Source: Mesorhizobium sp. LSJC280B00
GTDB taxonomy: Bacteria > Pseudomonadota > Alphaproteobacteria > Rhizobiales > Rhizobiaceae
Direction of reading: 5' to 3'
NCBI RefSeq assembly: GCF_000502835.1
Contig: NZ_AYVL01000004.1
Location: forward strand, 501,174 to 553,084
DNA length: 51,911 nucleotides
The translations under genes were made by a program, and so were the position numbers. Numbering within the stretch: position 1 is the stretch's first letter; each line of letters begins with the position of its first letter. The notes beneath the pieces were generated by a model, which worked only from the letters and a program-made list of their open reading frames with translations, searched no databases and was not told the DNA's origin. Below are positions 1 to 8,440 of the stretch, in pieces.

Positions 1-147
1 GTAGTAGTCGAACTGCCGTCGCTGGCGAGGAGGGGCGACAGCGCGGTCTTGCCATGACTGCCATCGCTGGCGGTAGCGCCGGAGGCGGCGGTAGTAATCG
101 AACCGCCGTTGCCGGCGAGGAGATGCGAAAGCGTGGTCTTGCCATGA
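1..147 (-). repeat. Longer 90-bp coding repeat (30-residue units)
   Basis: A second repeat type adjoins the 45-bp array. The stretch GCCATGACTG at 51 recurs as GCCATGATTG at 141, and the flanking bases match with the same 90-base offset. The unit encodes a Ser/Gly/Thr-rich segment containing HGKT and LLA. The array probably continues past the left edge. Confidence 0.65.
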
Positions 148-1154
148 TTGCTATCGCCGGTGGTGGCTTCGGAAGGGGCGGTGGCAGTCGAGGTGCTGCC
201 GCCGGTGATGGTCTCGGCCGGGGCTGTGGCGGTCGAGGTGCCGCCGCTGGAGGTGGCTTCGGAAGGGGCGGTGGCGGTCGAGGTGCTGCCGCCGGTGGTG
301 GCTTCGGAAGGAGCGGTGACAGTCGCGGTGCTATCGCCGGTGGTGGCCTCGGAAGGGACCGTCGCCGTAGAAATGGGATCGGTGGCCGCAGCTTCGGAAG
401 GAGCAGTCCCGGCGGTGCTGAGATTGTGTTGCCGGAAAACGGCCTGCAGTTCCGGGGAGCTCTCAAGCGCGGTGTCGCCTCGCTGTGAACCCCAGGCGTA
501 CGCGTACTCGAAGGCGGGTGACGGAACCAGCTTGGCCCAGTGGTCCATCATGGTTTCCATCTGGGCGGCGGTGGGCACGACATATTTGCCACCCATGTCG
601 GTGTTATAGTCGCCACCGCCAAACGTCTGGTAGCCTGGAATGATCTTGCTCGTCGGGATGCCCGATGCCTGAGCGGCGGCAACGAATTTATCGATCATGT
701 TATAGTCGACCGCGCCATCCGTGCGGACAGGATAGACATCCACGCCGTAGTAATCGATACCGGTATTGGCGGGATTGTACGTGTTCGAAAAATCCGGATT
801 CGCGGACGTCCCCAAGCTCATCATCGTGATGTAGGTCTTGGCGTCCGGCACATTGGCGTGAATCCAGTCGGATTCTGCCTTCAGATTCGCGGCGGAGGCG
901 TAGGTGCCCCATTGGCCGGTGGGATCCGGCTCGTCGACAAGGAAGAATCCGAACAGCTTCGGATTGCCGATGAAAGGCGTGATCTTGTCGATAAAGGACG
1001 ACGTCGCTCCGTCGGTTTCGTTGAGGTAGACCAAGCCCTTCATACCGTCCGGCAGCGCATTGAGTTGGTCAACAGATGAAACGTCGGCCAGATTGAATCC
1101 GGCTTGCGAAATTTCCGTGCCCGATCCACCTGACGTGTAATGCAGAGTTGTCAT
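1..1154 (-). CDS. Glycoside-hydrolase-like secreted protein with Ser/Thr-rich repeats (3' end cut by window edge)
   Basis: The reading frame is open from an ATG at 1154 to the left edge, so the C-terminus is missing. The start has a good ribosome site (AAAGGA, about 7 bases upstream). The first 260 or so residues look like a small TIM-barrel glycoside hydrolase: they contain FFLVDEPDPTG, whose Glu is the likely acid/base, then GIDYYGVDVYP and YAYAWGSQ. After that the protein becomes a low-complexity chain of Thr, Ser, Ala and Gly built from 15-residue units (pattern TATAPSEATTGGSTS) and then longer units. There is no Sec or Tat signal at the N-terminus, which fits export by a type I system, and such an exporter lies at 26.1-29.4 kb. 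By analogy with the PrsDE-secreted glycanases of rhizobia it may trim the polysaccharide made by this island. The family is assigned by motif only; substrate is unknown. Confidence 0.6.
   Translation of the reverse strand, partial: MTTLHYTSGGSGTEISQAGFNLADVSSVDQLNALPDGMKGLVYLNETDGATSSFIDKITPFIGNPKLFGFFLVDEPDPTGQWGTYASAANLKAESDWIHANVPDAKTYITMMSLGTSANPDFSNTYNPANTGIDYYGVDVYPVRTDGAVDYNMIDKFVAAAQASGIPTSKIIPGYQTFGGGDYNTDMGGKYVVPTAAQMETMMDHWAKLVPSPAFEYAYAWGSQRGDTALESSPELQAVFRQHNLSTAGTAPSEAAATDPISTATVPSEATTGDSTATVTAPSEATTGGSTSTATAPSEATSSGGTSTATAPAETITGGSTSTATAPSEATTGDSNHGKTTLSHLLAGNGGSITTAASGATASDGSHGKTALSPLLASDGSSTT
142..411 (-). repeat. Tandem 45-bp coding repeats (15-residue units)
   Basis: Six units with a 45-base period start at 142, 187, 232, 277, 322 and 367 on the plus strand. 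The middle four are clean and the outer two diverged. They lie in frame within the minus-strand gene and encode units like ATAPSEATTGGSTST. The composition suggests a flexible, extended linker. Confidence 0.8.
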
Positions 1155-1443
1155 CCAATATTCCTTTTTCTGTTTCGACCGTGCCTACTTACAGACGGCG
1201 TATATTAGCGCCAAATCACATACCGACACCCTCTGACAGAAATATTGAGGTTTGAAGTAGGATTGAGCGTTGGAGGGGCGCTCCCTTCGAACTCGTTTCC
1301 GCAACGGTATCGACGACCAGCCAAGGATGGTTCTATTCGGGATAAGACTCGGCTAACTTGATCCGACCGTGTGGAGCTTGGCTCGAATGGCGCGGTCGAG
1401 AAGCCGTCCGACGCAGGACGGCCGGGAAATCTGAAAACCAGAC

Positions 1444-1471
1444 CAAAAACAAAACCCGCCTAGCGGCGGGT
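1444..1471 (-). terminator. Intrinsic terminator, minus strand; possible end of a short RNA
   Basis: Read on the minus strand, a 7-bp stem (ACCCGCC / GGCGGGT, loop 1461-1464) is followed by a T-rich tract (complement of 1444-1453). The nearest minus-strand gene ends about 350 bases upstream at 1819. A promoter-like pair lies closer: TTGTTC (complement of 1530-1535) and TATGCT (complement of 1506-1511), 18 bases apart. This could mark a small RNA of roughly 55-60 nt. Only the terminator is well supported. The rest of 1155-1818 shows no convincing gene. Confidence 0.6.
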
Positions 1472-1818
1472 CGTCAGTGCGAATCTGCACCGTACCCAAA
1501 TTACTAGCATAGCTGCCGGCACAAAGCAAGAACAAAATGTGACACAATCGACGAAGCTGCCGATCTAGACGGCGCTTCTCCGAAATGCCAATGCGCCTCG
1601 CAGCCGGCATTGCCGCAACAGCGGTGCCGTGCAACATCGGCGGCTTGGAAGGAACCCCGGTGCTGTCTCGCCTGATCGCCGGCCTGCTGCTCGCCTGCGG
1701 ATTGACCCACAGATCATGTATTCGCTTGCGCAGGCGTCGTGGGGCTACCCAGTTGCCTTTTCCGCGAGGCGACGGTTGGACTCAAACATCTTCTGCGGCA
1801 TCCACCGAAAGCTCCTGA

Positions 1819-2928
1819 TCATGACGTTCGCGCGGAAGAGGTTGGCCGGATTGGCCGCGAGGCTGGTGCAAGGCGATATATCCCAGACACCAGGGCGCGG
1901 ACGAGCGGCTTGCGTACCGGCGTCTCGATGAAGCGCCAGACGATAAAAGAGGCAAGGAGGACCCCGGCCAACACGACGAAGAATGCGGCGTTCTTGCCGA
2001 CATGAGGCGCCAGCGCGTTAAGCGAAATGTAGCCGATATACTGGTGCAAAAGATACAGCGGATAAGTCAACCCTCCGAGCATCATGATAGCCTTGGATGG
2101 AGCAATCACGGAGCGGAGCAATATCGCGCCAGCGAAGACTCCGTAGACCACTATATTGGCAGCGAGGAGGGCCGGATACGAAATGGCTGCGCCAAAGTGC
2201 TCCTGCATCCAGTTATGAGAGAACATTGCGGTCTGGCAAGACACCAGGAACGCGACGGCAAGAAACAGGAACGCAGCCGGTGAACGGCCCCTTGCAACGA
2301 TGTCTTCCGCGAGGATGCCGGCGGCAAACAAAGGCGCATAGTTTGTAATGAAGAGAATGCGTATCACCGGGTTCCCAAAGAAGAACTCGTTGGTTGCCGA
2401 AATTGCGAGCCAGATGGCCGCGATGGGTATTTTCCAGCGCTGAAAGGCGCCGGCAAAGATCAGCACTGCAACCCAGCCGTAAAACAGGATCTCGAGCATG
2501 ATCGACCAGTAGACGCCATCCATGGACGGCCTGCCGAAGAGGCGGGCGAACATGGAAAGATTGGCTACATAGGTTGGAACATCGGTCGGAAAACGCTGAT
2601 CTTTGGCGACGACGAGAACAACAAACGTCGCGGTCATGCAGACGAGGAATCCGGGATAAAGCCGGGCGAAGCGGGCGACCGCGAATTCCTGCCAGGTTCG
2701 ACCTTCGGCCGACCACGCGATGACGAAACCGCTGATCAGGAAAAACAGATTGACGCCGAGATAGCCGTAGATGGCGTAAGGTGCTGCGGCAGGATATTCC
2801 ACGTCGAGATTGCCCGCGATCGCGCCGCCAAAAAGATAGTGAAAGAGCACGACCGCGAGGGCTGCAGCTAGGCGCAGCAGGTCGAGTGATGGCATGCGCG
2901 CCGGAATGGCCTTGCCTGCCGGTTCCAC
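1819..2928 (-). CDS. Acyltransferase family 3 membrane protein (OafA/YrhL-like)
   Basis: This 369-residue integral membrane protein belongs to the acyltransferase-3 family, which transfers acetyl or other acyl groups onto sugars of surface polysaccharides. The diagnostic start is visible: SLDLLRLAAALAVVLFHY at about residues 14-31, with the family Arg and His, then GYLGVNLFFLISGFV around residue 55. About ten hydrophobic segments follow. The start chosen is GTG at 2928, which has a strong GGGAGG site five bases upstream; the first ATG lies 11 codons later. Within this island the likely role is O-acylation of the exopolysaccharide or its repeat unit, but the acceptor cannot be read from sequence. 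Confidence 0.88.
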   Translation of the reverse strand: MEPAGKAIPARMPSLDLLRLAAALAVVLFHYLFGGAIAGNLDVEYPAAAPYAIYGYLGVNLFFLISGFVIAWSAEGRTWQEFAVARFARLYPGFLVCMTATFVVLVVAKDQRFPTDVPTYVANLSMFARLFGRPSMDGVYWSIMLEILFYGWVAVLIFAGAFQRWKIPIAAIWLAISATNEFFFGNPVIRILFITNYAPLFAAGILAEDIVARGRSPAAFLFLAVAFLVSCQTAMFSHNWMQEHFGAAISYPALLAANIVVYGVFAGAILLRSVIAPSKAIMMLGGLTYPLYLLHQYIGYISLNALAPHVGKNAAFFVVLAGVLLASFIVWRFIETPVRKPLVRALVSGIYRLAPASRPIRPTSSARTS

Positions 2929-3022
2929 AGCTACCTCCCGCAGCCGTTTCAGCTTTTGACAACCATCAGCGGCCTGATCCGCAATACCAGTGCTAACGCG
3001 AAGACTGCAAACCGGCGGCAGG

Positions 3023-3859
3023 TCAAGCCTTTACCTTCTCAAGTACGAACAGCTGCTCGCAGGACAGGAACCGCAGGACGCTAAAAGAGCGTACCAGCTT
3101 GAGCCCCGCCGCCGCGAAATCCTGTCGTGCAACGGTGAGATTGACGGGATGAGGCGCCGACATCCTTCCGGTGATCAACTTCCGCAGCCTTAGCCGTATT
3201 CTCTGGAGGCGGGTGCCAAGGCCGTAGGATACGATCAGGCGACGGCTGGCAACGCGCGCGAGCTCAATGATAATGTCGCGCCTGAGATGTGGCGGGATAA
3301 GGTGAATGAGGCGAAGGCAGACCACCGTATCAAAGCTTTCGTCGGCGAACGGCAGCTGCGTCACGTCACATCGGATGAATCCCCGAAATCCGGATTGACC
3401 TTCATATGCTGATTTAGCCAAGGCCATCATTTCCATTGAAATGTCTGCAGCCAGCACCCGACAATTATGCTGGCCCAGCACGCCGGCCAGCTTCCCGGTT
3501 CCGCATGGGATATCGAGCACCTGAGATGGAGGCGGGCTGCACCTCTCCAGCGCCTTGGCGATGCAGCGTTGCTCCCGTCGCGCAATGACGTATGACGCAA
3601 CGGTGGACAGCTTCAACCGGCCTGCATAGCCGTTCAGGTACCAGCTCGCAAAACTCGGATCTTGATATCTCTGTTTTGTCGGGAGCTCATAGGCCGCGAC
3701 TGCCGCGACCTTGGCGTTGTAATTGGCAGGTATAGCCGTATTTGCCGCTGCCGTCTGATGTGGCTCGAGGTTCTCGCTCATATGCCTGCTTTCATACGAT
3801 TTCTCCTGCAGATGAGATCGAAGATTTTTGTCCGACACGTTCATTGGATAGCCGACCAA
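3023..3859 (-). CDS. Class I SAM-dependent methyltransferase
   Basis: The protein carries the SAM-binding glycine-rich loop VLDIPCGTGKLA near residue 130, an acidic residue after the second strand (VLAADIS), and the later FADESFDTVVCLRLIHLI strand, all typical of Methyltransf_11/25-type enzymes. Total length is 278 residues from ATG 3859, but the first 80 are poorly conserved in type. In-frame ATGs at 3844 and about 3784 are also possible, and none has a clear ribosome site. It sits next to the acyltransferase and on the same strand, so it may methylate a sugar or lipid component of the same polysaccharide. The substrate is not predictable. Confidence 0.8.
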   Translation of the reverse strand: MVGYPMNVSDKNLRSHLQEKSYESRHMSENLEPHQTAAANTAIPANYNAKVAAVAAYELPTKQRYQDPSFASWYLNGYAGRLKLSTVASYVIARREQRCIAKALERCSPPPSQVLDIPCGTGKLAGVLGQHNCRVLAADISMEMMALAKSAYEGQSGFRGFIRCDVTQLPFADESFDTVVCLRLIHLIPPHLRRDIIIELARVASRRLIVSYGLGTRLQRIRLRLRKLITGRMSAPHPVNLTVARQDFAAAGLKLVRSFSVLRFLSCEQLFVLEKVKA

Positions 3860-4269
3860 GCTGCCCTATTGGCGATAGAGGGGATAAACGGCCAGTTGGC
3901 TGCGTCCATCACAGAGAAGGTTTCCAGAAGGCTGGGTGTCTCGCATCCCTCGAACGGATGAGACATGCCGAACTCATGACTGCCGCGCCCGCGCGGAAGT
4001 GTGCTGGGGAATAGGGCTACTGCACACCCCTTTCGGAGACGGAACGGTAAACGGACGGTAGGCAATCCGGAAGGATAGTCACCGAAACGCACTCCTTCCG
4101 TTCACGATTTTGGCGTCCGTCGATATCCTAACGTGACCACACCGTCATTCATACGGATGGCGCGGATTCCTGGCTCGTCGGCTAGACATCCCAGGAAGAG
4201 ATGGGCGTTCGCTTCAGCAAATGGACATGACGTCACTGCCAGTAGGCTTCCCTCAGTCTGGATTGAAAG
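3860..4269. other. Intergenic region, divergent promoters expected
   Basis: These 410 bases separate the minus-strand methyltransferase from the plus-strand P-loop kinase, so promoters for both are expected here. A perfect TGACGTCA palindrome lies at about 4228-4236. No coding frame with a ribosome site, and no repeat or transposon remnant, was seen. Confidence 0.4.
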
Positions 4270-4980
4270 ATGATCTTGGAGCTATTTGGGCCGTCCGGTG
4301 CTGGTAAGACGACGTTAGCGTCCGAGCTGGTGCACGTTTTGCGAGCTCAGGGCTACTGTGTTGTTTTGCAGACCGGTGACCGCCGACATCCGGTTAGGAG
4401 GGCCGCCTTCAAACTGGTCTCCGGCTTGCATTCAAAGTGGATCGGACAGCGTTCTCTCGGTGCAGAAGTGCTTAAGATTCTTCCACCCAAGAATGAGCTG
4501 TGGGCGGCTCGCCTGAACTGGCATCTTGAAGCTCTTCTTCAAGCTTGGCGCGCGGCAATAGCGTCCAATGACACGATCTCAATTTTTGACCAGGGTATGG
4601 TGCAATTCGTATGTTCACTGGTTTTGTTCAGCGGCGTAACGGATCGTGAAAGGGTGTCGCGCGCGCTCGAGCTTCTACCCAAACCGGATCTGCTTGTCCG
4701 ATTGCAGGCGCCAAGGGAAATTCTAGAGGTCCGTCTGAAGGAACGCCGGCGTAACCTCGGTATCATTCAGAAGTTCCTCGAAGTCGATCTGCAGAGCAGT
4801 CTTGATCATATTGACCACGTTAATCTCATTGGGGAACAACTTGGATCGTTTCCCGTGCCAACAACTTGCGTCGAAAGTTTAGATTCGAACGGGCTCACAG
4901 CCGCCACAGAAATGATAGCGCGTGGAGTAATCGACAAGTTCGGCGCGGCGCGGGCGAAATTTAAAAGAGTTGAAGCTTAG
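4270..4980 (+). CDS. P-loop kinase-like protein of the polysaccharide locus
   Basis: This 236-residue protein begins directly with a Walker A loop, LFGPSGAGKTTLASEL (residues 5-20). Further on are IFDQGMVQF (a Walker B/DQG-like strand) and PDLLVRLQAPREILEVRLKER, which resembles the lid and Arg finger region of thymidylate- and adenylate-kinase-like folds. Proteins of this shape are common in polysaccharide loci, where they are annotated only as AAA/kinase-like; a small-molecule phosphorylation role is likely but unproven. The ATG at 4270 is placed so that the P-loop is near the N-terminus, as usual for the fold. The upstream ribosome site is weak. Confidence 0.7.
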   Translation: MILELFGPSGAGKTTLASELVHVLRAQGYCVVLQTGDRRHPVRRAAFKLVSGLHSKWIGQRSLGAEVLKILPPKNELWAARLNWHLEALLQAWRAAIASNDTISIFDQGMVQFVCSLVLFSGVTDRERVSRALELLPKPDLLVRLQAPREILEVRLKERRRNLGIIQKFLEVDLQSSLDHIDHVNLIGEQLGSFPVPTTCVESLDSNGLTAATEMIARGVIDKFGAARAKFKRVEA

Positions 4981-5069
4981 AGAGATGCGGTTTTGAAGCG
5001 TCGATAAGAAGATATCCAATAATATGGAAAATCGAATTATTGAAAAGGAACCGCGCGAGTTGACATGAC

Positions 5070-6353
5070 ATGCGCTTTTCTCGCTACCAGACTGCCTTGG
5101 CGTTGACGTTAGCTGCTGTCAGCGCGATATCCATAGTTATCCACGGGGCGGTGAGTGGAGAAGACGTCGCATCAACAAAGTTCGTCGCGCCGGTAGCCAT
5201 GGACCTGCCGGATTACCTGCACGCCGCGAAGGATGCGGCATTTGGCACAACTTTCACCCGAATAACCAAACCCGGAATCCTCGGCGCCGGCATCGCATGC
5301 GGGAGCAAATATTGCAGCCACCGCTATTCGAGCGCCCAGGCCTGGAATGCGGATCAGAGCCTTCTTGTCATCAGCAACGGCTGCGGCGGCTTATGCTTCC
5401 TGGATGGGCGCACCTACGCCCCGCTTTTTCGCCGTGATCGATCGACCGAATGCGAATGGCATCCTCACGATCCCGACCTGATGATCTGCGTCGGTGGTCG
5501 GAAAATCTCGACCTGGGCGCCACGCACCAATCATGAGGAGGTCCTGTTTGTTTCGACTGACAGTAGCAATCTCCAGTTCGGGCCATACAAAGGTAATCCA
5601 AGCCGAGATGGCAGCCGTATTGCCGTACGCGCGGTTCGCCGGGACGGCAAAGCGGTCGTCTTTGCCTACGATCTCAAACAGCGGCGGAAATTTCCGGAAA
5701 TCAATCTCGCACAGCTTGTCGGGGCCAACGGCGCCTGCTCAATCTCGCCGCTGGGCGTCAACATCTTATGCATTCAGAACCTGAAAGACGACACTGAACA
5801 GACGTTCATCTTTTCTGTTGACGGCGTTCTGCGCCAGAAATGGACTGAGCATCATCGGCCTGGCCATGGCGACATGACCGTCGATGCCGACGGCAGCGAA
5901 ATCTATGTGGGGATCAGTAAGTCCGATCCAGACATATTCCAGGTGATCAAGCGAAGGCTGTCAGATGGGAAAGTCACCTCGCTCATGAGATATGGTGAAG
6001 CACAGCATGCATCGCTCAGGTCGCTGGACAGGCCCGGTTGGGTGTTCCTTACCTATTCGGGCAATCCGGACGAAGTATCGAAATATCCGGCTTGGGCGCC
6101 GTATGCGCGGGAAGTCATCGCGTTGCGCATCGACGGCAGCGGAGAGGTCCGGCGCATTGTGCAGACGAAGAACGTTCCATTCGACTACTGGAGTGAGACC
6201 CACGCCTCGCCGTCCCCGGACGGTTCACAGGTGATCTGGTCAAGCAATTGGGGAGTACCCGGCGGCCCGGTTTACGATTTCGTCGCCCGTATTGACTGGC
6301 CGGAAGGATCAGACACTGGCTCGAGAGCATTAGCCGCGAGCGGTCTTCAATAA
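5070..6353 (+). CDS. Secreted beta-propeller protein, function unknown
   Basis: Residues 1-31 form a signal peptide with hydrophobic core LALTLAAVSAISIVI. The mature part contains repeated propeller-blade patterns: AWNADQSLLVISN, PSRDGSRIAVRAV, DADGSEIYVGIS and SPDGSQVIWSSNWG. The spacing suits a six- or seven-bladed TolB/oligogalacturonate-lyase-like propeller. Several cysteines (in IACGSKYCSHRY, NGCGGLCF) could form disulfides in the periplasm. Its place between the kinase and glycosyltransferase genes suggests it binds or modifies the polysaccharide, but no catalytic residue was recognised. The ribosome site is poor at this ATG and no better in-frame start is visible. Confidence 0.7.
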   Translation: MRFSRYQTALALTLAAVSAISIVIHGAVSGEDVASTKFVAPVAMDLPDYLHAAKDAAFGTTFTRITKPGILGAGIACGSKYCSHRYSSAQAWNADQSLLVISNGCGGLCFLDGRTYAPLFRRDRSTECEWHPHDPDLMICVGGRKISTWAPRTNHEEVLFVSTDSSNLQFGPYKGNPSRDGSRIAVRAVRRDGKAVVFAYDLKQRRKFPEINLAQLVGANGACSISPLGVNILCIQNLKDDTEQTFIFSVDGVLRQKWTEHHRPGHGDMTVDADGSEIYVGISKSDPDIFQVIKRRLSDGKVTSLMRYGEAQHASLRSLDRPGWVFLTYSGNPDEVSKYPAWAPYAREVIALRIDGSGEVRRIVQTKNVPFDYWSETHASPSPDGSQVIWSSNWGVPGGPVYDFVARIDWPEGSDTGSRALAASGLQ

Positions 6354-6462
6354 CAAAACCTTCCGGTCGCCTATGGCGATATGGCCGATCGTGCTTGCTC
6401 CATTCACGCTTTTAACGCCTCACGTTCAACTTCGCCGCCATACGGCTCCGTTCGATGTCGAT

Positions 6463-6509
6463 TCATTCAAACGGACGACGACAGTGGCCAAGCCTGCACC
6501 TAGCGTGAT
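6463..6509. repeat. Diverged dispersed repeat, copy 1
   Basis: A stretch of about 47 bases, beginning TCATTCAAACGGACGACGAC, is closely similar to 7072-7118. The two copies flank the Trm112-like gene. They can be translated in the same frame as SFKRTTTVAKPAPSV and SFKQTRTVARPAPTV. Neither copy sits in a convincing gene. Confidence 0.6.
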
Positions 6510-6645
6510 TGTGCAGTTTGCAAGGCTTATGACACTTGCCGGAATCCTACGAATTACAGCGATGACGTCGGGTGACGGCTTGTATCGCCAAGGGCGCTCG
6601 CGCCGGAGCTCACTGTTGATGTCACGGCCGAGAAAGGAATAGCAG

Positions 6646-6879
6646 ATGGATACGGATAAGCGAGCCGAAGAGAATGCCTCTTTCAACCCTGAGTTGTTAG
6701 AATGGTTGGTATGCCCAATGACCAAGGGCTCACTTGCCTGGGATTCGGATCGCGATGAACTCGTTTCGAAGAGCGCAGGACTTGCCTATCCGGTTCGCGA
6801 CGGCATTCCAATCCTGCTAGCCTCGGAGGCACGGACGATCACCTCCCGCGTGGTCAAACTTCGCGCATCCAGACGATGA
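6646..6879 (+). CDS. Trm112/UPF0434 (YcaR-like) small protein
   Basis: This 77-residue protein matches the Trm112-like family: [14 protein letters not shown], a middle [16 protein letters not shown], and the hallmark [11 protein letters not shown]. Proteins of this kind are small zinc-ribbon-derived modules that can act as methyltransferase partners. This copy retains only one Cys (in CPMTKG), like many alphaproteobacterial members, so it probably does not bind zinc. An AAGGA ribosome site lies 8 bases before the ATG. The 15 residues after the SEAR motif are basic and unlike the usual short tail, possibly because the 3' end has been altered. The diverged repeats on either side support rearrangement. 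Confidence 0.75.
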   Translation: MDTDKRAEENASFNPELLEWLVCPMTKGSLAWDSDRDELVSKSAGLAYPVRDGIPILLASEARTITSRVVKLRASRR

Positions 6880-7216
6880 TGGGAGCCGCGCTAAAGTAGG
6901 CGGCTTTCCGACGACAGCCAGCAATGACAGGAAAGTGTGCCGCGGAGCGCGAGCCGTTTGTCTGCGGACCACTCTGCGCTCGGCACCCGGGCAGTGCCGA
7001 CCTCTTTGATGCAACGCGCGGCGACCTGAACCGGCTGGGTACGGCGGCCCGCTGCCGGGACAGGGTTTGCGTCATTTAAACAGACGAGGACAGTGGCAAG
7101 ACCTGCCCCTACCGTGACCTGGGCGAGATGGGTAGCGAAACCAACACCATGAAAGCAAATTCAAGGGCCGGCCACTTCGCGCGATCGGGCTACAGCGAAC
7201 GGTCAGGAGACGCAGG
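6880..7216. other. Intergenic region before the EPS operon
   Basis: This region of 337 bases holds the second copy of a diverged repeat (7072-7118) and presumably the promoter of the glycosyltransferase operon. No credible coding frame or terminator was seen. Confidence 0.4.
7072..7118. repeat. Diverged dispersed repeat, copy 2
   Basis: Begins TCATTTAAACAGACGAGGAC and aligns with 6463-6509 over about 47 bases without gaps, with scattered substitutions. Confidence 0.6.
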
Positions 7217-8440
7217 ATGAATCCGCATCTGGTGTGTGTCGGAGGCGAGGATCATGCCCTGCGAATTCCGTTCTTGATGTCGCTGCGAGAGAAGGGATTC
7301 CGTGTTACTGCGGTGTCGAGCGGCGGTGAAGCCGCATTCCTGCGGCATGGCATTCCGCATCGCAGCTACGGTTTCGACCGATTTTCCAGCAGCAGCGGAG
7401 AATGGGCCGCCATCAGAACCATTCGAAAGCTGATGGCGGAACTCCGGCCGGACATTATCCAAAGCTTCGACACCAAGCCCAACCTGGTGACGCCACTTGC
7501 GGTGCGCGGAAGCGTTCCAGTCGTGCGCACTATCAACGGTCTGGGCTGGACGTTCTCGTCCCTGGAACCGCGCGCCCTTGCCCTGCGCCCAATCTTTTGC
7601 GGACTGCAATGGCTTTCGTCGTTATGGACGGCGGCTACGGTGTTCCAGAATCGGGACGATCAGGCATTCTTTGAACGCTACCGACTGATCGGACGCGGCA
7701 GCGGACGAGTGATCCGCAGTTCTGGAATCGACGTCGATGCGTTCGCCATGGCAAGGCATCTTGCCCCGTCGGCGATGAAAATGCGCGAAGAGCTTGGGCT
7801 CCAATCCGCCGAGATCGTAATTTTTGTCGGCCGGCTAACGCGCCAGAAAGGCATCCCGACACTCCTCAAGGCAGTCCCTCGCATCCTGTCGGAAAGGCCC
7901 AATGCCCGTTTCGTGCTTGTCGGCCCATTGGAATCCGAGGGCCCATTTGCAGTGGACAAGGCTGAGATCGATCGACATGTGCCGCATGTCATCGCCTTGG
8001 GTCCACGACGCGACGTTCCTGCCCTTCTTGGCATGGCCGATCTGTTCGCCTTTCCAACACAATACCGAGAAGGGATTCCGCGCGTCCTGCTGGAGGCAGG
8101 GCTCGCGGGATTGCCTATCGTCGCCTCGATGATGCCTGGTTGCAATGAGGTGGTCGAGGACGGATGGAACGGCCATCTCGTCCCCCCGCACGATGCGAAC
8201 GGCCTTGCCTCTCGAATTATAGAGGTCCTGTCCGACCGCCGGAAAGGACGGACCATGGGCGCTCGCTCTGTCGAGCTCGTCCGGACGCAGTTCTCGCTGC
8301 CCTGGGTGGTCGAGCAATATTGCGATCTCTACGACAATGTCCTTAGTGCCAAATCCCAGGGCGGCTTCGCTCGACCGGCATCGCCGGTGTTGCTTGAAGA
8401 GCCTGCTGCAAACCGCGGATCGGGTGGAGCGCGCCGATGA
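7217..8440 (+). CDS. Glycosyltransferase family 4 protein
   Basis: A GT-B fold glycosyltransferase of 407 residues that adds a sugar to the lipid-linked repeat unit on the cytoplasmic face. The N-terminal half has the acceptor-side Rossmann pattern (VCVGGEDHALRIPFLMSL and PDIIQSFDTKPNLV). The C-terminal half has IVIFVGRLTRQKGIPTLL, then the donor-binding EGIPRVLLEAGLAGLPIVAS, the E-x7-E motif of family GT4. The ATG at 7217 follows a GGAG-containing ribosome site. It is the first gene of a coupled operon: its stop overlaps the next start by four bases. It is the only evident GT-B enzyme in the island, so other transferases for the repeat unit must lie elsewhere or the repeat is short. Donor sugar unknown. 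Confidence 0.88.
   Translation: MNPHLVCVGGEDHALRIPFLMSLREKGFRVTAVSSGGEAAFLRHGIPHRSYGFDRFSSSSGEWAAIRTIRKLMAELRPDIIQSFDTKPNLVTPLAVRGSVPVVRTINGLGWTFSSLEPRALALRPIFCGLQWLSSLWTAATVFQNRDDQAFFERYRLIGRGSGRVIRSSGIDVDAFAMARHLAPSAMKMREELGLQSAEIVIFVGRLTRQKGIPTLLKAVPRILSERPNARFVLVGPLESEGPFAVDKAEIDRHVPHVIALGPRRDVPALLGMADLFAFPTQYREGIPRVLLEAGLAGLPIVASMMPGCNEVVEDGWNGHLVPPHDANGLASRIIEVLSDRRKGRTMGARSVELVRTQFSLPWVVEQYCDLYDNVLSAKSQGGFARPASPVLLEEPAANRGSGGARR

Noticed and set aside
142..411. Regular 45-bp repeats considered as a CRISPR array
   Set aside because: There are no spacers between units; the repeats are contiguous, in frame and coding.
54..609. Two overlapping plus-strand frames rich in Gly, Arg, Ala and Val
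   Set aside because: They are the antisense image of the repeat-bearing minus-strand gene, which has a ribosome site and a recognisable fold.
6373..6642. 89-residue plus-strand frame upstream of the Trm112-like gene
   Set aside because: No ribosome site and no recognisable domain; it overlaps the dispersed repeat.
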